A DNA stretch of 64,000 nucleotides, taken from NCBI GenBank assembly GCA_023015825.1, contig JALKAW010000002.1, forward strand, positions 357,011 through 421,010, in the 5' to 3' direction. The position numbers and the translations under genes were made by a program. The DNA comes from Flavobacteriaceae bacterium S0862. Its GTDB lineage: Bacteria > Bacteroidota > Bacteroidia > Flavobacteriales > Flavobacteriaceae. The notes below the pieces were generated by a model. It was not told where the DNA came from. It saw nothing but the letters and a program-made list of their open reading frames with translations, and did not search any database. This document shows positions 37,070 through 44,828 of this stretch, in pieces; position 1 is the stretch's first letter; each line of letters opens with the position of its first letter.

Positions 37070-37693
37070 ATGAAAAAATCTATTACAATTATCATAACTC
37101 TAATGCTTATTAGTGTTAGTTATGGTCAGAAAAAAGAGTCCCATGATACTATTTACATGGAGAGTGTACGAAGTATTAATGCCAAAAATCACAAGGTAAG
37201 AGCATCTGTTGATGTATTAGTGCTTGAAGATGGAACTATACTGGAAAAAGGAAGTAAGTTAATTTTAGCAACACCCTCAAATTCAGATTATGAAAAGGTG
37301 GAGAATACGGCAGTAAATTTTACACAAGTATTTGGAGACCGATTTAGTTTAATGCAGGCATCTGAGTGCTCATCGGGGCTAGAACCCACTTGGAGTAATA
37401 CAGCAATTATTATTGATGAGATAAAACTTCATAGAAAATCAAAGGATTTGATAGTGAATTTTAAACTTGAAAATGGAGGAAGAGTCTGTAGTGGAGATTA
37501 TGGACATATTATTAATTTTCAAAAGGCTCTAGATAGGGGGGAAGTAGTACATTTAAACTCTCCAATGACCAAGGAAGAAGCCATGGAAAAGCTCATGGAC
37601 GCTAAAAAGTTATTAGATCTTGATGTTATGACACAAGAAGAGTATGATACTATTAAACTTAAACTTGCACCTATTTTGAAAGGTGATAATTAG
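37070..37693 (+). CDS. Secreted protein with C-terminal SHOCT-like domain
   Basis: 207 residues with signal peptide MKKSITIIITLMLISVSYGQ. The middle (about 30-165) is a beta-rich domain of unknown type with two Cys (ASECSS and RVCSGD) that could pair. The C-terminal 35 residues (EEAMEKLMDAKKLLDLDVMT, then QEEYDTIK) match the SHOCT pattern, a short helical domain found at the ends of many envelope proteins. It stands alone between DUF6090-like groups. Confidence 0.78.
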   Translation: MKKSITIIITLMLISVSYGQKKESHDTIYMESVRSINAKNHKVRASVDVLVLEDGTILEKGSKLILATPSNSDYEKVENTAVNFTQVFGDRFSLMQASECSSGLEPTWSNTAIIIDEIKLHRKSKDLIVNFKLENGGRVCSGDYGHIINFQKALDRGEVVHLNSPMTKEEAMEKLMDAKKLLDLDVMTQEEYDTIKLKLAPILKGDN

Positions 37694-37704
37694 AAAAATA
37701 ATTA

Positions 37705-37975
37705 TATAAAAAATTTAAGATTTTTACTTTAGTATTTCGAATTCTAGGATTTATTGCATGCTCTAACCATGATGATAGTTCTAAATAATGATGATTGTCT
37801 GTCATATTCTTTTAATTTGGAAGGAGAATTAACATTTGCTTAAATTTGTGATAATGGAGATGGAACAATAACAGTTTCAACAGATGGTCAAGAAGAAACG
37901 GAAGATCTAGAAGGCGTAACATTTTTTGAATTTAATAACGTAAATGAAACACTAGGTGGCGGAACACGTGACTAA
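37705..37975 (+). pseudogene. Small lipoprotein pseudogene
   Basis: A lipoprotein signal (KKFKIFTLVFRILGFIAC, with SNHDDSS after the Cys) can be read in one frame but has no ATG and ends in TAA at 37786. A second frame (YSFNLEGELTFA, a TAA, then ICDNGDGTITVSTDGQEE to 37975) looks like the remaining mature part. The gene therefore has a lost start, a frameshift and an internal stop. Confidence 0.6.
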
Positions 37976-38080
37976 TTAAAGGACTATTTCAATGGGAGTT
38001 TTAAAATGAGTTGGTTTTTAAAACCATTTTGCAAATAAGTTTTATTGTACTATATAAATCATAAAAGAAGTTAATTATAA

Positions 38081-38108
38081 AAAAGTCAAACATTGCTGTT
38101 TGACTTTT
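38081..38108 (+). terminator. Strong terminator
   Basis: AAAAGTCAAACA and TGTTTGACTTTT form a perfect 12-base stem with a TTGC loop followed by T-rich sequence. It separates the lipoprotein pseudogene from the third DUF6090-like run. Confidence 0.8.
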
Positions 38109-38166
38109 TCTATTTTTAAAACGCTATTAGTTTTCTTCTTACCTTTAAAACGCAAACTAACCAAAA

Positions 38167-38910
38167 ATGATTAAATTCTTCAGAAAAATACGCTACAATC
38201 TTATGGAACAAAACAAAACAGGTAAGTATTTAAAATATGCTCTTGGTGAAATTGTGTTGGTTATGTTGGGTATATTACTAGCGTTGCAAGTAAATAATTG
38301 GAACGAGGCTAGAAAAACAAATAAAATTGAAAAACAAATTTTTGAGAATTTACTTTCTAGTCTAAAGAAAGACTCAACTGAACTGGTACGAATTGTAGAT
38401 TTTCAAGTAAAAAGTGCTAGGCAACATAATAGAATAATAAATTCAACAGTATCAGAATTTACGAGTGCAATATCTGAAGATAGCATTAGTAATATTTTAC
38501 ATGAATTATGTAATGGAAGGTATAGCTTTTTTCCTAAGTATGGTATTTATAATTCAATAGTATCTAGTAAAGGTTTAGACATATTACATTCGGAAACAAT
38601 TAGATCAAAATTAATTGATTTATACGATTATGAATATAAAAGATATGAATCTATTGATAAAGTTTTAGATGAACGCTTTGATGCTATACTCGTACCTTTT
38701 TTAAATAAAGAAATTGGATTTTATATAAACTCAAATTTTGAACACAATAAGATAGACATAAAGAACTTTGAAGCTAACTTTTATGAGCTTCAGTTACAAT
38801 GTAAATACATTACGGGTCAATCTACTTCATCTTTAACGCTATTGCAAAGTATACAGAGTAATGTGAATGAACTTATCACTGAAATGGGTGTGGAAAAAAG
38901 AAAATTATGA
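38167..38910 (+). CDS. DUF6090-like single-pass membrane protein 10
   Basis: 247 residues, first of a coupled run of three. The anchor is RYNLMEQNKTGKYLKYALG, and the helix IVLVMLGILLALQVNNW resembles member 1. The core motif SSKGLDILHSETIRSKLIDL is at about 132-151 and is close to that of member 11, so the two are probably recent sisters. The stop overlaps the next start as ATGA. Confidence 0.85.
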   Translation: MIKFFRKIRYNLMEQNKTGKYLKYALGEIVLVMLGILLALQVNNWNEARKTNKIEKQIFENLLSSLKKDSTELVRIVDFQVKSARQHNRIINSTVSEFTSAISEDSISNILHELCNGRYSFFPKYGIYNSIVSSKGLDILHSETIRSKLIDLYDYEYKRYESIDKVLDERFDAILVPFLNKEIGFYINSNFEHNKIDIKNFEANFYELQLQCKYITGQSTSSLTLLQSIQSNVNELITEMGVEKRKL

Positions 38911-39644
38911 TTAAATTCTTCAGAAAAATACGCTACGACCTTATGGAACAAAACAAAACAGGAAAGTATCTAAAATATGCTATTGGTGAGATTTTGCTAG
39001 TTGTAATAGGAATCTTAATTGCCTTGCAGATTAATAATTGGAATGAAGCAAAAAAAAATCGTGACTACGAAGTGAAAATGCTATCTGAAATTGCAAAAGC
39101 TTTAGAAACAGATAAAAATCACTGTGAAAACATGCTGGAGAGGATTAATATCTTAGATAGTACTACAAATTATTTTATGACACTAAGCAAGAATAATATG
39201 TCTATTAATGATTCTATATTTAATGAAATCTTCAGACTAAATTCTGGAACTGGCTTTCAAATAAATTTTGGACCCTATGAAGCCATTAAATCATCTGGTC
39301 TGGACAGAATATCAAACGATAGTTTGCGAAATCAACTAATTGACTTATACGATTTTAAATTACCTCTTTATCATGAAAACTATAATCATGTTAACAGAAA
39401 TCATCAAAACAATATAGAATCGTTGTTATCAATGTTGGGCAATAGATATATTCGAAGTGTTAATGGAAGGCAATTTGTTGCCTGGAAAAATACTTCTTCA
39501 ATTATTTTACAGCAACAACAATTTCTGGAGATTCTCTCTGATATTGTATGGCGTAATAATAATTCGAATAGAATTTTTATCAATGTCACTGAAGAGTTAC
39601 AAAAAGGGATAGATAACATTAATTTAGAAATAAAAGATGATTAA
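38907..39644 (+). CDS. DUF6090-like single-pass membrane protein 11
   Basis: 245 residues with anchor RYDLMEQNKTGKYLKYAIG. The core motif SSGLDRISNDSLRNQLIDLY is at about 128-147. The periplasmic domain is rich in Asn (HVNRNHQNN, WRNNNSNR). It starts in a 4-base overlap with member 10, and its final codons GAT GAT TAA contain the start of member 12. Confidence 0.85.
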   Translation: MIKFFRKIRYDLMEQNKTGKYLKYAIGEILLVVIGILIALQINNWNEAKKNRDYEVKMLSEIAKALETDKNHCENMLERINILDSTTNYFMTLSKNNMSINDSIFNEIFRLNSGTGFQINFGPYEAIKSSGLDRISNDSLRNQLIDLYDFKLPLYHENYNHVNRNHQNNIESLLSMLGNRYIRSVNGRQFVAWKNTSSIILQQQQFLEILSDIVWRNNNSNRIFINVTEELQKGIDNINLEIKDD

Positions 39645-40389
39645 ATTCTTCAGGAAAATACGCTACAACCTTATGGAACAAAACAAAACAGGTAAATACC
39701 TTAAATATGCTGTTGGTGAAATTATCCTTGTGGTTATTGGTATTTTGATTGCGCTTCAAGTAAATAATTGGAATGAAAGGAGAAAATTACAAAATGAAAG
39801 CCAAGAGGTTCTTAAAGGATTAAATATTGAGTTTAAAAACAATCGTGAGGTCTTAAAAGAGCGGATAGATTATATTGAAGATGCTAATAAATATGTCCAA
39901 GCAGTTTTAAGCTTAACTAATAAAGATGAATCTCAATTAAGAGCCGTCAATATTGATAGTATTATTAGTCTATCCTTGAAATATGGTAATTATAACCCTG
40001 CTAATAGCACTATACAAGAACTAATAAGTTCAGGCAAATTAAATATTATAGAAAACGATCAACTTAAAAATAATTTATTCAATTGGTTACAGATTTTAGA
40101 GGACACAGATGAGGACTTTAAAAATCAAGATCTTCAGGCGATAACTATGTTAGAAGTTTACTTGTCCAAAAATATATCCTTCAAAAATACGGTTACTTAT
40201 CATCCCTTGGATTTTGGTGATGGTGAATCCAAATTATTCGATAAGAAATATGTGCACATTTTTAACGACTTAGAATTTGAGAATTTGTATTATGGAAAGC
40301 GATTTTGGAATACGGTGATGATTAATCATTACAAAGAATTAGACCATTTAGCACAAGAGATTATTAATCAAACCGAAAATATAAAATAA
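39637..40389 (+). CDS. DUF6090-like single-pass membrane protein 12
   Basis: 250 residues with the consensus anchor RYNLMEQNKTGKYLKYAVG and helix. The core motif ISSGKLNIIENDQLKNNL, about 129-146, is the best match to the family consensus. It overlaps member 11 by 8 bases and is followed by the AACGAAAGCACAACAACG motif and then the outer-membrane barrel gene, with which it may be cotranscribed. Confidence 0.85.
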   Translation: MIKFFRKIRYNLMEQNKTGKYLKYAVGEIILVVIGILIALQVNNWNERRKLQNESQEVLKGLNIEFKNNREVLKERIDYIEDANKYVQAVLSLTNKDESQLRAVNIDSIISLSLKYGNYNPANSTIQELISSGKLNIIENDQLKNNLFNWLQILEDTDEDFKNQDLQAITMLEVYLSKNISFKNTVTYHPLDFGDGESKLFDKKYVHIFNDLEFENLYYGKRFWNTVMINHYKELDHLAQEIINQTENIK

Positions 40390-40436
40390 CGAAAGCACAA
40401 CAACGTATATAATTTTTAACTTAAATGAATAATATT

Positions 40437-40964
40437 ATGAAAAAACTATTAGCAATAACATTCCTTATTTTAGGAATAATGAGCATTTATGGACAGGAAA
40501 AGGGCAAGTTTAGAGTAGGTTTAGATTTGGGATATGTTTTTTCTCAAGGACAAGGGGGATTGCTTTTTTCTATTGAACCTAAATATAATTTAACAGATAA
40601 TTCAAATATTGGCTTTCGACTTGGTGCAGCATCTGATATTAGCCTTATTGGAGGCGATTCAGTCGGTAGTTTACTAGGCACTTATGATTATTATTTTAAC
40701 ATTGAAAATCCTTATTTTTCACCATTTTTAGGAGCCGGATTAGGTTTGTATTTCTCAGAAAGATTAAGGTTATTTGCCCCAAATATCTCAGAAAATAAAT
40801 TAGGGGTATTAATTAGAGGTGGAGCCGAGTTAGGGAAATTTAGAATTACTCTAGAATATAATATCATACCTAAATCAGATTTGGAATCTGGCGAAGGCAC
40901 AAAGAATAGCTATTTTGGAGCTAGCGTAGGATTTTATATTGGTGGAGGAAAATGGAAAAACTAA
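40437..40964 (+). CDS. Outer-membrane beta-barrel protein (porin-like)
   Basis: From the ATG at 40437 it has a standard signal peptide (MKKLLAITFLILGIMSIYGQ); the ATG at 40425 would add four residues. The mature part of about 156 residues shows alternating strands typical of an 8-stranded barrel (FRVGLDLGYVFS, IGFRLGAASDIS, PFLGAGLGLYFS, FRITLEYNI) and ends YFGASVGFYIGGG. The ligand is unknown. It is the last intact gene before the tRNA-like repeat. Confidence 0.8.
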   Translation: MKKLLAITFLILGIMSIYGQEKGKFRVGLDLGYVFSQGQGGLLFSIEPKYNLTDNSNIGFRLGAASDISLIGGDSVGSLLGTYDYYFNIENPYFSPFLGAGLGLYFSERLRLFAPNISENKLGVLIRGGAELGKFRITLEYNIIPKSDLESGEGTKNSYFGASVGFYIGGGKWKN

Positions 40965-41004
40965 TTTTTATGCCTAATAAAGCTTTTATAATTATCAAAA
41001 AATT

Positions 41005-41068
41005 AAATTATTAATCAGGTTAAGGTTTGCGCATTACATGCACAAGAATTCTCTGGAACAGAAAAGAC
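41005..41068 (+). repeat. Degraded third copy of the leader repeat
   Basis: ATTATTAATCAGGTTAAGG and ACATGCACAAGAATTCTCTGG recall the leader copies at 29526 and 30563, but no DUF6090-like gene follows. Confidence 0.35.
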
Positions 41069-41073
41069 TAGGA

Positions 41074-41149
41074 AACATCATAGCTCAGTTGGCTAGAGCG
41101 CTTGACTCGCAGTCAATAGGTCGTCGGTTCGAGCCCGATTTTCTTCACT
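41074..41149 (+). pseudogene. Degenerate tRNA-Ala copy / right direct repeat
   Basis: The D-arm, anticodon arm and T-arm of tRNA-Ala are retained (41081-41149 matches 19102-19170 at 65 of 69 bases). The 5' acceptor strand (AACATCA) cannot pair with the 3' strand (TTTCTTC), and the anticodon loop reads CTCGCAG (CGC). It cannot be a working tRNA. It fits an attR-like scar. Confidence 0.75.
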
Positions 41150-41154
41150 CTGCC

Positions 41155-42000
41155 TCAATTACTACTTAGGAATTGCAACATATATTTAACAGCTATTTCC
41201 AATTCTGTAGAAAGTTTATTAGCACTCCATGGATGCTTGGTATTAAACACATGATCGGCGTTTTCAATTATTTTCAATTTGCTTTTGGAATGCCATTGAT
41301 GTAACTCTTCGGCTTCTTTAATGTTGATAGACGTGTCATTATTCCCATGAATAATTAGTTGAGGAATGGTTAATTTCTTAACTGCAGATTTTATATTCAA
41401 TCTATCTTTATTAGCCATAAAATTTTCGTATAACTGATAATAATGGGGCATTTGCTGTTTAGTGCGTCCATTTAAAACATACTTCACTCCTTTTTCTTTC
41501 CATTTTTTTAAATCTCCAACGGTTGCTGTACGTTTTTCGAAATCACTAATACTAGCTAATGTTATGAGTTTTGTAATTCGGTTGTCTTCTGAAGCTTTTA
41601 TTATACAAATACCACCACCACGACTATGACCTATGAGACAAATATCATTAATATTGATAAGGGGTTTATCTTTAAAATAGTTTTGAACCCAATTAATAAC
41701 ATCATTTAAATCGTCTAGTTCTTTTGTGTAATTATTTTGTCCAAAGGCTTCTAAATCTGGAAAATCAATAGGATTCTTGATAGTACCTCCATTATGTGAG
41801 AAATTAAATTTAACAACACAACATCCAGATTGGGCTATTTCTTTAGCCATAATATTCCAAGCTCCCCAATCCTTAAATCCTTTATAGCCATGACAAAAGA
41901 TAACAATGGGTTGATTTGTTTTCTCTTTAGAATAAAAAGCATCCATTAGTATGGGTTTCTTTTTGTTTCTCTCTACAATATGGTTTTTTAAAATTTGCAT
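41155..42000 (-). CDS. Alpha/beta hydrolase (dienelactone-hydrolase/prolyl-oligopeptidase-like)
   Basis: 281 residues and no signal peptide, so cytoplasmic. The oxyanion region FCHGYKGFKDWG, the nucleophile elbow GHSRGGG (Ser near residue 123), the Asp in HGNNDTSINI and the His in ENADHVF make a complete catalytic triad. The substrate is not predictable. Its ATG overlaps the stop of the upstream AddB-like gene by one base, so the two are cotranscribed. Confidence 0.88.
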   Translation of the reverse strand: MQILKNHIVERNKKKPILMDAFYSKEKTNQPIVIFCHGYKGFKDWGAWNIMAKEIAQSGCCVVKFNFSHNGGTIKNPIDFPDLEAFGQNNYTKELDDLNDVINWVQNYFKDKPLININDICLIGHSRGGGICIIKASEDNRITKLITLASISDFEKRTATVGDLKKWKEKGVKYVLNGRTKQQMPHYYQLYENFMANKDRLNIKSAVKKLTIPQLIIHGNNDTSINIKEAEELHQWHSKSKLKIIENADHVFNTKHPWSANKLSTELEIAVKYMLQFLSSN

Positions 42001-44759
42001 TAACTCACCTCTTTTTCAATAAAATCTATATTAGGGTCATATATTTCTAGAATAAGCTTTTTAAGCTCGGTTTCAAAATTATGAAGTGTTTCTGTATCAA
42101 TAATTGTATTTTTATTTCTGCTATTAATTGTTTCCTTTTTGCCAAATTTTAAAAATCCTTCACTTAGATTTTTAAACGAAATAATACCAGCTTCCACATC
42201 CTGTTTAAAGGTTTTTTGTGCATTCATCATATATGCATACATGAGTACCTGAAAACTTTTACTATACTTTTTATAATCAGTACAAATAGTTTCCCAATCG
42301 ACTATTTCAACTTGTCGTTGTTCCACTTTTCCAGTTTTGTAATCTATAATTCGCAATGTACCATTATACTCATCTATACGATCTACTTTACCCTTTAATG
42401 TTACGGGAAAATCTAATGCTTCAATATTGATCTTAACAGTTAAGTCTACTTCTACCTCAATAATTTTTATGGTATTTCCTTGTTCTAAATCTTTTAACTC
42501 TTGGCTTAAAAAATTAGTCACATAACGTTTAGCAATTTCAAAAATAATAAGGTTTTTACCTTTGGTAATATCTCCTTCTTTGTAAATAGTTTTAAAGTGA
42601 TATAGTATTCTTGCCTCAACCATATCTTTCATGTTTTTTACCAAATCTATGTTTAGCATTGAGCCTTCAATAGGTTTATAAAGGTCTTCAAGGGTGTTGT
42701 GGACAATAGTTCCTAAGGTGTTTGCAGCGACCGTTTCTTCAACATCATCTGTTTCTTTAATCCCAAGCACTTTTTGAAAATAAAAATCTAAGGGATTCCT
42801 AATATAGTTGGCCAAAGAGGAAGGTGAAAAACCTTTTTCAGCTAAGGACTTTAAAGAGTAAAGCACATCATCTGTTTTTGATATCGATTTTAATTCTTGG
42901 GATATTTTAGGCGTAATAGGCGTAATTATTTTATGTTGTAGGTGATGTATGTTTTCAACCTCCATTTGTGTTATAAACCTACTTTTCTCACCTCCGTTAA
43001 TTACATCAGGCTCCGTATTATATATAATATGAATATTTTTTGCACGTTGAATGAGGCGATAAAAATGATAAGTGTAAACAGCATCTTTCTCTTTATAGGT
43101 GGGTAGTTTATTTTCTAGTTTTACATCATAAGGAATAAAAGAATTATTACTTTTTCCTGAAGGTAAAATACCTTCATTAACTGAGGTAATAATTACTGTT
43201 TCAAAATCTAAGACTCTAGATTCCAGCATTCCCATTATTTGTAATCCTTTTAAAGGTTCGCCTTTAAAATCTAGTGTTTCAACAGTGATTAATTCATTAT
43301 AGATGCTATACAGAGCACTTATAGAAGTAATATATTTGTATTTAGAATTAAGACTAACTAAAGCATTAAACACCTCATTAAACCTAAAAAGATATTCTAG
43401 CCCAAGTAAATTCTCTTTTTTATTTATTGTTAGAATAGTCTTAATTTCAAGAATAATAGTCAAACAGTTTTGTAAAGCAATCTCTGGATTATTTAACCAA
43501 GATTTAAATAATATATTTAAAACTGTTTCTAGTTGAGGAGTTAATTTAACAAGATTTTCTAGGGTTATAAAAACCAAATTGTTGCTATGAATTGTGTCTA
43601 TAATAATCTGCCCAAAATCGGTATGTTTATCTGCAAATAGTGGTCTAATAAAAGGGTGAGATATTATGGCAATAATATCTTTATAATAGAAAGATGTTTT
43701 ACCTTCTTTATGTAGTATGAATAACTGGTCGAACAAAGATGACAAAGGAACAGACTTTAAAGGAAATCCCATTGTAATGTTAAGTGTGTCTGTGTTTTCT
43801 GGAAGTGAATTTAAAACAGGTAATAGTAATGTTTCATCTCCCAAAACAACAGCTATACTATTAAGGTTTCCTTTATCAGACTTTAATTTAGAAAGCAACT
43901 CTCCTACATATTTTGCTTGCCCAACATTTTTTGGAATACCAATAACAGAAATGTTTTTATTGGCTGTATAGTGATTATGTGACCATTGGAAGGGGTTGTT
44001 TTTAAAATGTGTCCAATCTTTCTTATGTTGGCTAATAAAGTAGCCAGCATCATGATTCACATTACTTAAGAACATATCATCGATATCCCAATAAATACTT
44101 GCTAAACCTGTTTGAAGTAATTCTTGGATTATTACACTCTCAGAATTATTTAAAGCGTTAAACCCTAATAATATATGTTGTTTGTTTGGGTTGAGTTGAA
44201 TATAACTTTCTAAATTCTCAACTGCCTCTCGATAAATTAAGCCTTGATACCCTTTTCCTTTTTTAATAAGCTCATCTTGAAGATTTGAATAGTAAGCAAA
44301 TAATCGCTTCCAAAAGACTAAATAATTTTTTATTAAGGGTGTTTGATTTTTTTCTAAAGACCAGTGATTTATATCTTGAATAGCACTTATGTAATCAAAA
44401 ATTGATTTAGGATTAATTAAGTAACGATCTATTTCATTAAAATCCTGTAATAGTATTTGAGCCCATTTAGAAAAGCTCTCGAAAACTTCTGTTTGCTCTT
44501 TTGGAGTTTGAGTTTTGTAGATGTTATAAAACTCAAAAAGGAGTTCAGTATTAGATATTTTTTTTAGTTGAGAAAGTTCTTCAACAAATTCCTCAATGCT
44601 TATTAATGTTGGAGCAAAAATTGTTTTTGAAACGTTAGATGCTATTTCGTGCCTAAGAAACACACCAGCGCGCTTACTAGGGAGTATAAAGGTTACTTTA
44701 GATAAGTTAACCTCTTTTTTTTCAAGGTCTTTTAAAACGTCATTAATAAAGCTGGACAT
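42000..44759 (-). CDS. AddB-like PD-(D/E)XK nuclease family protein
   Basis: A 919-residue subunit of an AddAB/RexAB-type double-strand-break resection complex. The N-terminal half is a helicase-like domain without a functional Walker A, as in AddB. The C-terminal nuclease (about 640-919) has the PD-(D/E)XK signature LRIIDYKTGK with upstream GTIVHNTLEDLY. The partner AddA-like gene lies 3 kb upstream, separated by ompA-like and kbl genes, which is unusual. An intrinsic terminator precedes it, so it needs its own promoter. Confidence 0.85.
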   Translation of the reverse strand: MSSFINDVLKDLEKKEVNLSKVTFILPSKRAGVFLRHEIASNVSKTIFAPTLISIEEFVEELSQLKKISNTELLFEFYNIYKTQTPKEQTEVFESFSKWAQILLQDFNEIDRYLINPKSIFDYISAIQDINHWSLEKNQTPLIKNYLVFWKRLFAYYSNLQDELIKKGKGYQGLIYREAVENLESYIQLNPNKQHILLGFNALNNSESVIIQELLQTGLASIYWDIDDMFLSNVNHDAGYFISQHKKDWTHFKNNPFQWSHNHYTANKNISVIGIPKNVGQAKYVGELLSKLKSDKGNLNSIAVVLGDETLLLPVLNSLPENTDTLNITMGFPLKSVPLSSLFDQLFILHKEGKTSFYYKDIIAIISHPFIRPLFADKHTDFGQIIIDTIHSNNLVFITLENLVKLTPQLETVLNILFKSWLNNPEIALQNCLTIILEIKTILTINKKENLLGLEYLFRFNEVFNALVSLNSKYKYITSISALYSIYNELITVETLDFKGEPLKGLQIMGMLESRVLDFETVIITSVNEGILPSGKSNNSFIPYDVKLENKLPTYKEKDAVYTYHFYRLIQRAKNIHIIYNTEPDVINGGEKSRFITQMEVENIHHLQHKIITPITPKISQELKSISKTDDVLYSLKSLAEKGFSPSSLANYIRNPLDFYFQKVLGIKETDDVEETVAANTLGTIVHNTLEDLYKPIEGSMLNIDLVKNMKDMVEARILYHFKTIYKEGDITKGKNLIIFEIAKRYVTNFLSQELKDLEQGNTIKIIEVEVDLTVKINIEALDFPVTLKGKVDRIDEYNGTLRIIDYKTGKVEQRQVEIVDWETICTDYKKYSKSFQVLMYAYMMNAQKTFKQDVEAGIISFKNLSEGFLKFGKKETINSRNKNTIIDTETLHNFETELKKLILEIYDPNIDFIEKEVS

Positions 44760-44768
44760 TGTGTAAAA

Positions 44769-44800
44769 ATAAAAAACGCTCCGAAATTCGGAGCGTTTTT
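44769..44800 (-). terminator. Terminator after the OmpA-family gene
   Basis: ACGCTCCGAA and TTCGGAGCGT form a perfect 10-base stem flanked by A and T runs, between the OmpA-family gene and the AddB-like gene. Confidence 0.85.
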
Positions 44801-44828
44801 ATTATATAATTAAATTATATGTTTTTTA

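Larger units (their letters stand above)
19102..41149. mobile_element. Putative remnant genomic island between tRNA-Ala and its partial copy
   Basis: About 22 kb bounded by a direct repeat of the tRNA-Ala 3' portion. The interior is filled with paralogous membrane-protein families, pseudogenes and repeats, while both flanks are conserved single-copy genes. No integrase, transposase or relaxase is visible, so if this was an integrative element its mobility genes have been lost. A local tRNA duplication is the alternative explanation. Confidence 0.4.

Noticed and set aside
19102..41149. Search for an integrase, transposase or toxin-antitoxin pair inside the island
   Set aside because: All frames over 60 codons there belong to the membrane families described or are shadows; no recombinase motif was seen.
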